From: Emticicia agri | Lineage (GTDB): Bacteria; Bacteroidota; Bacteroidia; Cytophagales; Spirosomataceae | Direction of reading: 5' to 3' | DNA length: 48,548 bases | NCBI GenBank assembly: GCA_945860265.1 | Contig: CAMAQF010000023.1 | Location: 1-48,548, forward strand | Shown: positions 18,671 through 25,963 of the stretch, piece after piece | Layout of the letters: the number at the start of each line of letters is the position of its first letter | Position numbering within the stretch: position 1 is the stretch's first letter | The notes under the pieces: generated by a model | The model's input: only the letters and a program-made list of their open reading frames with translations | What the model was told of the DNA's origin: nothing | The model's database searches: none | Program-made: the position numbers and the translations under genes

Positions 18671-19261
18671 TTATTTTTTAGCAATCATTTTTCGTATTCT
18701 GCTAAGTGATTGACGTTCGATTCCAAGATACGAAGAAAGATATGTAAGTGAAATTCGATTGAAAAGTTCGGGGCTTCGTTTGATAAAATTAAGGTATCGT
18801 TCCTCTGCATTTTCAAATAAAAAACTTTCTAAACGGGTTTGTTGCTGAACCAAAACATCTTCAGTCACTAATCTGCCATATCGTTCGATATTTTTATGCA
18901 AATCATACCCTTCTTGCATTTCGGAGTAGCGTAAATTGACAACAATGCTAGGTTCGAGGCATTGAAAACAGTATTTGCTCGGTTTTTGTCTAATAAATGC
19001 ACCATAATCAGTCACATATTCTCTTTCTTTAACGAATGAAATGGTGATTTCATTCCCTTTATCATCAGTATAAAACGACCGTATAAGACCACTTACTAAA
19101 TAGCCAATCGCGGTTTGAATTTGTCCTGCTTTCAAATAATATTGCTTACTTTTGAAGGCCGAGATTGTTAGTTCTTTACTGACGAATGTAAGTTCTTCTT
19201 CAGTAATTTGCTTACAAATCTCTTTGTAATTTTCAAGATATATGCTGATTGCTGTTTCCAA
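18671..19261 (-). CDS. Crp/Fnr-family transcriptional regulator
   Basis: 196 aa. Residues about 30-120 form a cyclic-nucleotide-binding-like beta barrel (YYLKAGQIQTAIGYLVSGLIR, ITISFVKEREYV) and the C-terminus is a helix-turn-helix (ISLTYLSSYLGIERQSLSRIRKMI). The typical RxS motif for cAMP and the Fnr cysteines are absent, so the ligand, if any, is unknown; this is usual for the many Bacteroidota members of the family. The start is TTG: an in-frame stop lies nine bases upstream and no ATG is available. It is the likely controller of the DUF2141-ABA4-like-membrane protein genes just downstream. Confidence 0.88.
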   Translation of the reverse strand: METAISIYLENYKEICKQITEEELTFVSKELTISAFKSKQYYLKAGQIQTAIGYLVSGLIRSFYTDDKGNEITISFVKEREYVTDYGAFIRQKPSKYCFQCLEPSIVVNLRYSEMQEGYDLHKNIERYGRLVTEDVLVQQQTRLESFLFENAEERYLNFIKRSPELFNRISLTYLSSYLGIERQSLSRIRKMIAKK

Positions 19262-19367
19262 TCTAAATTATAGATTTTTATAAAGTAATAAAAACTTTTA
19301 GTGTACTAATTTACTAAATGTCCTGAAATTTATAACAAATCATTTTAACCTTAGCCAATTCATCCAC

Positions 19368-19375
19368 TATATTTG
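19368..19375 (+). promoter_or_regulatory. Promoter -7 box (TATATTTG) of the SUMF1-like gene
   Basis: Exact TAnnTTTG match 20 bases before the TTG start, giving a very short leader. No clear -33 box. Confidence 0.4.
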
Positions 19376-19394
19376 TAAAAAACATTATTCAACC

Positions 19395-20366
19395 TTGAAA
19401 AAACTTACAATTTCCCTACTTTTCTTTGTTTGCGTAGCTTTTCGAAGCGAAGACTTTAAACCATATACTGAGCATATTCCTGGATTACAACATGGTTTGG
19501 ATATGCAGCCGATTCCCGCAGGTGAATTTATGATGGGAAGTCCAGAGTCTGAAAAAGACCGAAAATCCGACGAAGGTCCACAACACAAAGTAATAATTGA
19601 TGCATTTTGGATGGCCAAATATGAAACTTCGTGGGAAATGTACGAGGCGTATTTCAATAAAGAACTCGAAGTAAAAGACGAAAAAAATACTGCCGATGTT
19701 GCTACTCGTGTAAGCACAGTTGCACGCCCAACTCAACCTTACGTCGAGATGTCGTTTGGGCAAGGAAAAGAAAGTGGTTTTCCTGTTTGTAACGTTACAC
19801 AGTTTGCTGCACGATCGTTTTGTAAATGGCTTTATGCAAAAACAGGCTATTTTTACCGTTTGCCAACCGAAGCCGAGTGGGAATATGCCGCTCGTGCTTG
19901 TTCGAAAACTACATTTTATTTTGGAGATGATGCCTCGAAAATGAAAGAATATGCTTGGTATTTTGAAAATTCTGATGGTGCATATAAAAAATCCGGACAG
20001 CTTAAACCCAACGATTGGGGGCTTTATGACATGTACGGAAATGTAGCCGAATGGACTTCTGACCTTTATGTAGCCGATTTTTACAGCAAGCCCGAAGCCA
20101 CTAACAATCCATATATCAAACCAACCAATCATTATCCACACGTAATTCGTGGTGGGCATTGGGACGATGAAGCTGATAAACTCCGTAGTGCATCACGCCT
20201 AACTTCAACGCCCGAATTGAAGCAACGTGATCCCCAAATTCCGAAATCTGATTGGTGGCTGACTAATGCTCCATTTTTGGGTTTTAGAGTAGTAAGACCA
20301 GTAAAACAGCCTTCAAAAGAAGAAATTGAAGCCTATTTTGCTCGCCCTCCGAAAGATATTCCTTGA
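19395..20366 (+). CDS. SUMF1/formylglycine-enzyme-fold secreted protein
   Basis: 323 aa with a hydrophobic N-terminus (about 1-16) and a full SUMF1/FGE-sulfatase domain: IPAGEFMMGSPESEKDRKSD, YRLPTEAEWEYAARA, DMYGNVAEWTSDLY, RGGHWDD and GFRVVRP at the end. True formylglycine-generating enzymes need two Cys in the segment between RGG and GFR; here that segment has no Cys, so this is probably not a sulfatase activator but a member of the wider family used for other oxidations or binding. The start is TTG; the first ATG would remove the signal sequence. It ends seven bases from the convergent GDPD-like gene. Confidence 0.85.
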   Translation: MKKLTISLLFFVCVAFRSEDFKPYTEHIPGLQHGLDMQPIPAGEFMMGSPESEKDRKSDEGPQHKVIIDAFWMAKYETSWEMYEAYFNKELEVKDEKNTADVATRVSTVARPTQPYVEMSFGQGKESGFPVCNVTQFAARSFCKWLYAKTGYFYRLPTEAEWEYAARACSKTTFYFGDDASKMKEYAWYFENSDGAYKKSGQLKPNDWGLYDMYGNVAEWTSDLYVADFYSKPEATNNPYIKPTNHYPHVIRGGHWDDEADKLRSASRLTSTPELKQRDPQIPKSDWWLTNAPFLGFRVVRPVKQPSKEEIEAYFARPPKDIP

Positions 20367-20373
20367 CAAAAAA

Positions 20374-21123
20374 CTATTTCAAACTATCAATAAAATTTCG
20401 GAGCAAAGGTAAATCATCTGTTCCAATTAAATCGATTTTTAAGGCTTTGAGGGTTTCAAATCCTATCTTAGTGTTAGGTGTTCCCCAAAGCCTTACTTTT
20501 TTGTTTTTAGCGTGCATTTCATTTACAAAAACGCTGATTTTTTCAGAAACCTCTTGCGGAAGTGATTCTTTTCCAGCCCAATATTTGCCGAAATCAGTAA
20601 TACTGGCACTTACAATGTATACTCTTTTGAAGGCTTCTTTAGAATAGGTCAGGTTTTTTCGGCCATCAAACGAAAACATCTTGTCGTAATTTTGAAATTC
20701 TTCTGGCTTTGGCATATCACCACTGATGGATATTTTTACGTGGCGAAGATCTTTCTTATATGGCTTCAATTGTGCGTCAAGTACTTGCATAATTTCTTTG
20801 CCTTGTGTTTTCAAGTCAAGCAACAAATGCAATGGTTTTTTCTTAGGGTATGGATACCCATCATTTTCTTTGATTTTTGCCAAAAGTGGCTCAATGTATA
20901 GTTTTCTAAGTGTACGCTCGATTGATATATCTTTTTGATTGTGAGCTACGCAAAGTTCGCCGTCTTTTAAATATAAATCGGCTTCAATAGAATCAAAACC
21001 TAAATTATAAGCCGCAGAAAATGGTTGTTTCTGCTCGTAATCATTATGAGAATGAATGATTTGGGCTGAAGTGTCAAAAATACAATATAACGACACTCCT
21101 AAAACTAAAAAGATTTTTTTCAT
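20374..21123 (-). CDS. Secreted GDPD/PI-PLC-like phosphodiesterase
   Basis: 249 aa with signal peptide MKKIFLVLGVSLYCIFDTSA. The mature N-terminus IIHSHNDYEQKQPFSAAYNL followed by GFDSIEADLYLKDGELCVAHN has the His, Glu-x-Asp and second His of the TIM-barrel phosphodiesterase active site, and the end has WGTPN and LIGTDDLP. This is the HNDY-type branch of the GDPD/PI-PLC superfamily in Bacteroidota; a lipid head-group or glycerophosphodiester substrate in the periplasm is expected. Stand-alone gene. Confidence 0.82.
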   Translation of the reverse strand: MKKIFLVLGVSLYCIFDTSAQIIHSHNDYEQKQPFSAAYNLGFDSIEADLYLKDGELCVAHNQKDISIERTLRKLYIEPLLAKIKENDGYPYPKKKPLHLLLDLKTQGKEIMQVLDAQLKPYKKDLRHVKISISGDMPKPEEFQNYDKMFSFDGRKNLTYSKEAFKRVYIVSASITDFGKYWAGKESLPQEVSEKISVFVNEMHAKNKKVRLWGTPNTKIGFETLKALKIDLIGTDDLPLLRNFIDSLK

Positions 21124-21182
21124 AGATTTATGTAAAATACTAGATTTGGTTTATTTTTTGAAAACTACACGCTGAAAATTTT

Positions 21183-21521
21183 CTACCGTATAATTAATTG
21201 CTTCTTGATTACTGACGTCAACTTTTTTACTAGATTTACCATAAAGACAAGTTCATTTTCTAGAAATTCGTAAATTGAAGTTAAAACAACATTATGGTTT
21301 TCAAACACGCAGTAGAGCTTATTATTAAACAAATTGTCAGCGAGTTCGATGCCATTTCCTTCTTCAGAAACACAAGTATTTTTAATCTTAATATACTCTT
21401 GGATTATTAGTATTTTAGCTGAAAGATATTCTGTTTTCCAACTCCATGCATCTAGCTTACTGGTTTTAGTGACAGTCAATTTAGCATCTACAGAATAGTT
21501 AAAATTACTTTTATCGTCGAT
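21183..21521 (-). pseudogene. Orphan ORF, probable gene remnant
   Basis: A 113-codon open frame on the minus strand, ending with TAG at 21183-21185. It begins right after an in-frame TAG (21522-21524) and has no ATG start; the best internal start is TTG at 21479. Beyond the TAG the same frame continues only a few codons to a TGA. The product (FNYSVDAKLTVTKTSKLDAW and on) looks coding in composition but I recognise no family. The rest of the 21124-21652 gap holds nothing else I can name. Confidence 0.3.
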
Positions 21522-21652
21522 CTAAATCTTCCCTTTCTTAGTTTGCAGGATTCAAGTAACAAATGCAACTCTTTTTTAAAATAATTCCAAAATTAACAGG
21601 AAAATCATAAAAAATTTAGTGCTGATTTTAAAGAAAATGTTATTTTTTTATT

Positions 21653-22579
21653 CTACCTATACTTCTGCAACCACGTAAATAGCCTTTTAGCGTCTTCGAT
21701 TTTGAAAAGTTGAGTGCCTTCGTTCATAGTTGCCGCCGAGCCGCATGCTACTCCCCAACGTAGCATTTCTTGCACACTTTTTCCTGCTGATAACGCCCAA
21801 ACCATGCCACCGACCATACTATCGCCCGCACCAACGGTACTTTTTTTTGTGACAGATGGAGCAGGAATATGCTCACAAATATCCTTTGTTACCAATACAG
21901 CCCCCTGTGGTCCAAGCGAAACCACTATGATTTCGCAACCGCCTTTGGCAATTATCTCATGAGCGGCATCATCAACTTGGTCGATTTCTAATGATTCTGC
22001 TCCTACGAGTTTTGCTAGCTCACCAACGTTTGGTTTGAGTAAATATACGCCTTCGTCAATGGCATGTTTGAGTGGCTCGCCAGAAGTATCAATGATGAGT
22101 TTTGAACCGATTTTTCGAGAAATTGCTGCTACTTTTTCGTAGAAATCGTCGTCCAAACCTGCCGAAAGACTCCCACTTGCTACCAAGAAATCAGGTTTTA
22201 AGGCTTCGATTTGTTTTAGAATTTCGGTAGCTTCCTCAGGTAAAATTTCTGCTCCTGGCATTCCGAAACGATACTGGGAGTTAGTCAGAATATCGACGGC
22301 TACGAAATTTTCACGAGTCCAATTTTGGGTTGTAATTGCTTGAAAATCAATATTTTCTTTTTTTAGTAAATCTTGTAATAAATTGCCTGTTGAGCCTCCT
22401 GAAGTGAAAACTGCTTTTGATTTTCCACCCAAGCGAGCAATAGCTTTTGATACATTGATTCCGCCGCCACCAGCATCGAAATGCGGGTTTTCGCAACGAA
22501 TTTTCTGCTCGGCAACTAAGCCCGAAAACTTTGTACTTTTATCAACCGCTGGATTGACTGTGAGGGTGATTATTTTCAT
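21653..22579 (-). CDS. pfkB: PfkB-family sugar-phosphate kinase (1-phosphofructokinase / Pfk-2 type)
   Basis: 308 aa ribokinase-fold protein. It starts IITLTVNPAVDKS, has the substrate-site glycines DAGGGGINVSKAIARLGG, LLKPNVGEL in the middle and the C-terminal PfkB signature STVGAGDSMVGG, where the Asp of GAGD is the catalytic base. These features place it in the 1-phosphofructokinase/6-phosphofructokinase-2/tagatose-6-phosphate kinase group. No fructose PTS gene is nearby, so a Pfk-2-like role in glycolysis is more probable than FruK. The precise substrate is not proven. Confidence 0.88.
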   Translation of the reverse strand: MKIITLTVNPAVDKSTKFSGLVAEQKIRCENPHFDAGGGGINVSKAIARLGGKSKAVFTSGGSTGNLLQDLLKKENIDFQAITTQNWTRENFVAVDILTNSQYRFGMPGAEILPEEATEILKQIEALKPDFLVASGSLSAGLDDDFYEKVAAISRKIGSKLIIDTSGEPLKHAIDEGVYLLKPNVGELAKLVGAESLEIDQVDDAAHEIIAKGGCEIIVVSLGPQGAVLVTKDICEHIPAPSVTKKSTVGAGDSMVGGMVWALSAGKSVQEMLRWGVACGSAATMNEGTQLFKIEDAKRLFTWLQKYR

Positions 22580-22661
22580 AAATTCAATTTTGACGGGGTC
22601 GCCAGTGCGATGATAGAGTGAACGATTGAAAAGTAATTAAGTTTGAAAAGAATAGATTTAC

Positions 22662-23591
22662 TCATTCACTCATTCGTTTATTCACCATTCTTATCTCTCT
22701 TGGATGAAAACTTCTCATTGTTTCTTCTAAAAACACACTATCGAGGTGGGTATAAATCTCTGTTGTTGTGATAGATTCGTGTCCTAGCATTTCTTGTACT
22801 GCTCTTAAATCTGCCCCACCTTCGATGAGATGCGTGGCAAATGAATGTCGGAATGTATGCGGAGAAATATTTTTCTGAATTCCTGCTCTCTCGGCTAAGT
22901 CTTTGATTATCAAAAAAATCATTACTCTTGAAAGTTGTTTTCCTCTACGATTCAAGAAAACTATGTCTTCTGATTCTTCTTTAATTTCTTGATGGTTTCT
23001 GATGTTTTCCAAATATATTTTTGTGTATTTGATGGCATCAGTGCCGATTGGAATCAATCTTACTTTTCGGCCTTTTCCAAAAACTTTTACAAAACCAATA
23101 TCGAAATAACAGTTGGTCAATTTCAAATCAATCAATTCCGAAACCCTCATTCCACAACTATACAAAACCTCCAAAATAGCTCGGTTGCGAGTGCCTTCGG
23201 GCGTTGAAACATCAACCATTTCAAGCATTTGTTCTATTTCTGGAAAAGACAGGGTATCAGGCAATTTTCGAACAACTTTTGGCGATTCAATCAGATCCAA
23301 AGGGTCAGTTTGAATCAAATTTTCGATGGCCAGGTATTTGTAAAACGACTTAACGCCCGACAGGATGCGTGCCTGTGAGGTTGCCGAAAGTCCAAAATTG
23401 TTCAGATATTCCAGAAAGTCCATAATATCACGGTCAGTGATAGTTTCTGGCTTAGGTTGGTGTTTGGAAATTTCGGCAAATTGACTGAGTTTTTCTACAT
23501 CACGTATATATGCTTCGACAGAGTTTTCGGACATCGAACGCTCCAAACGCAGATAATTTTTAAAGTGCTGTATAAAGATTGGCCAATTCAA
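22662..23591 (-). CDS. xerD: Site-specific tyrosine recombinase XerD
   Basis: 309 aa, the usual Xer length. N-terminal SAM-like domain (about 1-90), then the catalytic domain with R149 (SCGMRVSEL), K173 (GKGRK), H245-x-x-R248 (HTFRHSFATHL), H271 (LGHESI) and nucleophile Y280 (IYTHL). With XerC it resolves chromosome dimers at dif. It is next to no other integrase gene or att repeat, so it is the housekeeping enzyme and not a mobile-element integrase. The start is TTG (MNWPIFIQHF); the frame upstream reaches a stop without an ATG. Confidence 0.93.
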   Translation of the reverse strand: MNWPIFIQHFKNYLRLERSMSENSVEAYIRDVEKLSQFAEISKHQPKPETITDRDIMDFLEYLNNFGLSATSQARILSGVKSFYKYLAIENLIQTDPLDLIESPKVVRKLPDTLSFPEIEQMLEMVDVSTPEGTRNRAILEVLYSCGMRVSELIDLKLTNCYFDIGFVKVFGKGRKVRLIPIGTDAIKYTKIYLENIRNHQEIKEESEDIVFLNRRGKQLSRVMIFLIIKDLAERAGIQKNISPHTFRHSFATHLIEGGADLRAVQEMLGHESITTTEIYTHLDSVFLEETMRSFHPREIRMVNKRMSE

Positions 23592-23915
23592 AAGATTTTC
23601 TGTTAATTTTACAGCAAATTAAGTCTTTTATCTTTTAAAAACAGTGTTAAATGTTGGTTTAGTTGCAAGATTGTTAGGTCGAATATAGTTTCTTAACAAT
23701 TTATAATTACAATTATGACTTTCATATAAAATTTTGAGTCGTTACAATTGCAAACTGATAACACTGATTTTAAGTGATTTACACTGATTTTCCTTCGTTC
23801 TTAGCTGTGAAAATCTATGTTATAAATGGTATGTGTGTTCCATTTATTTTTACAAGGAAACTTTGGAAAAACAAACAATAATTTTAAAACAAGGATTTTA
23901 ACAACAAAAAAATAT
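23592..23915. other. Gene-free gap with a short direct repeat
   Basis: Between xerD and aroQ. ACACTGATTTT occurs at 23761-23771 and again at 23781-23791, 20 bases apart, with a related GTGATTT between them. Nothing coding is visible; the upstream extension of the aroQ frame to 23826 is not credible. Confidence 0.5.
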
Positions 23916-24344
23916 ATGTCGAAGAATATAATTATTATCAACGGCCCAAATCTTAACCTTCTGGGAAAACGTGAACCACATATTTATGGAGGTCTGACCT
24001 TTGAGGCTTATTTTGAAGAATTAAAGGCTACTTTTCAAGATGTTACATTACATTATTACCAGTCGAACCATGAGGGAGAAATCATAGATAAAATCCACGA
24101 GGTAGGCTATGGAGAAAACGAATTTGTTGGAATTGTAATTAATGCGGGGGCATATACTCATACTTCGGTTGCGATTGCTGATGCTCTTTCGGCCGTAAAA
24201 ACGCCTGCTGTTGAGGTACATATTTCGAATATTCATACCCGTGAGGCTTTCCGCCATCATTCTTATCTGACTCGTGTATGTAAAGGAATGATTACAGGTT
24301 TGGGTTTAAAAGGTTATGAATTTGGGCTTAGATATTTTTTATAA
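23916..24344 (+). CDS. aroQ: Type II 3-dehydroquinate dehydratase
   Basis: 142 aa, the standard AroQ length. Active-site parts are all present: NGPNLNLLG then R19 and Y24 (catalytic Tyr), SNHEG, INAGAYTHTS (N76), EVHISNIHTRE (H102) and an Arg-rich end. It converts 3-dehydroquinate to 3-dehydroshikimate in aromatic amino-acid synthesis; type II enzymes are dodecamers in the cytoplasm. The open frame runs 90 bases further upstream, but the ATG at 23916 gives the conserved N-terminus. Confidence 0.95.
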   Translation: MSKNIIIINGPNLNLLGKREPHIYGGLTFEAYFEELKATFQDVTLHYYQSNHEGEIIDKIHEVGYGENEFVGIVINAGAYTHTSVAIADALSAVKTPAVEVHISNIHTREAFRHHSYLTRVCKGMITGLGLKGYEFGLRYFL

Positions 24345-24558
24345 TGCTTCCAGGGATTAAATTTTAAATCTAAAAAAATAATATTAGAAAAATTAGGACA
24401 ACACAAGCAAGAACTCCGAAGGATTGGAAGAGTAATACTTAATAATTTCATCCTTTCAGAATTTAGAATTGCTAACAGACCTTTTTTATTTTATAACAAT
24501 ATTATCCCTTTGAGGTTTAAAACATGTTTTTTTTAAAAGAAATTTTTTTTAACATGAT

Positions 24559-24591
24559 GACAATCAATTTCTTTTTGAAAAATTGATTGTC
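24559..24591. promoter_or_regulatory. Inverted repeat upstream of the RND operon
   Basis: Perfect 12-bp arms GACAATCAATTT / AAATTGATTGTC separated by nine bases. There is no T-tract after it on either strand, so it is not a standard terminator; a regulator-binding site for the efflux operon is possible. No regulator gene lies next to it. Confidence 0.45.
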
Positions 24592-24691
24592 AAACTAGTC
24601 ATTTTCACTCCAACAGTCGTGAAAAACACCCCTTAGGTCGATTATTTATAAGGAATAATACAAAACCTTTTATTTTCGAAGTAGTTCGATA

Positions 24692-24699
24692 TATTTTTG
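24692..24699 (+). promoter_or_regulatory. Promoter -7 box (TATTTTTG) of the RND operon
   Basis: Exact TAnnTTTG match 62 bases before the adaptor ATG. The -33 region is only T-rich. The predicted leader is about 55 nt. Confidence 0.45.
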
Positions 24700-24760
24700 C
24701 ATTTATTTTATATTTATGTTTAACATTTCTAACAGATTTTCCTCTAATAATTAGTTTAAT

Positions 24761-25870
24761 ATGCGTACGATTCTGACTATTGTTGCTGTTGTTGCGGTCT
24801 TAGTACTAGGCAAAATTTTCTTCTTTAAAAAGCCTGATTTAGGTGAAAAAGGTTCAGGTGGCGGAGCAGGTTCGGCAACTTCGGGGGGTAAAGGAGGTCA
24901 AAAAGGCAAGGACATGAAAGGTGGCGGTCCTTCTGTTTCCGTAAATGTTTTTGTGGTTAATACCGAAAGCCTTGTTAATGTTATTACATCATCAGGTACG
25001 ATTTTCCCGAATGAAGAAATCGAATTGAGAGCTGAGGCTTCTGGCCGTATTCTTGTTCTCAATATCAAAGAAGGTTTCCAAGTTGCAGCAGGACAAGTGA
25101 TTGCCCGTATCAAGGATACTGACCTTCAAGCTCAGTTGAAAAAGCTTAATTTCGAGATAGAATTGGCTAAACAAACCGAAGCTCGTCAGAAAAAATTATT
25201 AGATATAAACGCTATTAGCAAAGAAGAGTATGAAATTACTGCTAATAAAATAAATACCCTCAATGCCGACAAGGAACTCATCGAGGCTACTGTCGAAAAA
25301 ACAGTCTTGAAAGCTCCATTTGCAGGAAAAATAGGTTTGAAAAATGTTAGTCAAGGAGCTTACGTTACGCCAGCCACAAGCTTGGCAACTCTAGTACAGA
25401 CAAATCCTGTAAAAGTTGATTTTTCGATTCCAGAAAAATATTCTACGTTCATCACAGTAGGCAGAAATGTAAAATTTGAAGTTGAAGGCCAGCCAGATGC
25501 ATATTACGCCAATATTGTGGCTATTGACCCAAAAATCGACCCAAATCTTCGTACTTTGAAACTCAGAGCATTGGCTAAAAATCCAGCCGATAGACTCATT
25601 CCGGGTATGTTTGTAAGAGTTTCGGTTGATTTAGACATTGCTCAAGCTATCATGATTCCGACCGAAGCCGTTGTACCAGTTTTGAAAGGTAAAAAAGTAT
25701 ATGTTGTTCGTGATGGCAAAGCTGCCGAAGTCATGATTGAAACGGGTATTCGTAACGACAAGAAAATTCAAGTTACAAGCGGACTCCAAACTGGTGATTC
25801 TCTAATCGTTTCGGGTATCATGGCATTGAAAAAAGATGCTTCAATTAAAGTTAAAGGAGCAAATAAGTAA
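24761..25870 (+). CDS. RND efflux periplasmic adaptor (membrane fusion protein)
   Basis: 369 aa. An N-terminal hydrophobic anchor (residues 1-24) is followed by a Gly/Lys-rich linker (about 27-55), a biotinyl-lipoyl-like half (SSGTIFPNEEIELRAEASGRI and its partner VLKAPFAGKIGLKNVSQGAY), a short alpha-hairpin between them, then beta-barrel and membrane-proximal domains (VKVDFSIPEKY, RTLKLRALAKNP, GLQTGDSLIVSG). This is the AcrA/MexE-type adaptor that joins the pump to the TolC channel across the periplasm. It is the first gene of the operon; the pump gene follows after 93 bases. Confidence 0.93.
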   Translation: MRTILTIVAVVAVLVLGKIFFFKKPDLGEKGSGGGAGSATSGGKGGQKGKDMKGGGPSVSVNVFVVNTESLVNVITSSGTIFPNEEIELRAEASGRILVLNIKEGFQVAAGQVIARIKDTDLQAQLKKLNFEIELAKQTEARQKKLLDINAISKEEYEITANKINTLNADKELIEATVEKTVLKAPFAGKIGLKNVSQGAYVTPATSLATLVQTNPVKVDFSIPEKYSTFITVGRNVKFEVEGQPDAYYANIVAIDPKIDPNLRTLKLRALAKNPADRLIPGMFVRVSVDLDIAQAIMIPTEAVVPVLKGKKVYVVRDGKAAEVMIETGIRNDKKIQVTSGLQTGDSLIVSGIMALKKDASIKVKGANK

Positions 25871-25963
25871 AGTTTTGATAAGTCGCTGATAATAAACGAA
25901 TTGATAGTGTTTTACATAACATTCTTAATTCTACATTTTTAATTCATAATAGCACAAGGCACT

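Larger units (their letters stand above)
24345..24760. other. Gene-free leader region of the efflux operon
   Basis: 416 bp. It holds the hairpin at 24559-24591 and the promoter box at 24692-24699, listed separately, and a degenerate CTCCGAAGGATTGG tract near 24414 that resembles the GAAGGGATG repeats. No gene was seen. Confidence 0.5.

Noticed and set aside
22662..23591. Tyrosine recombinase as sign of an integrative element
   Set aside because: Length and motifs are those of housekeeping XerD, neighbours are metabolic genes, and no tRNA, att repeats or phage genes are near.
23826..23915. 30-residue N-terminal extension of AroQ
   Set aside because: AroQ proteins start close to the NGPNLN motif; the extension is low-complexity AT-rich leader.
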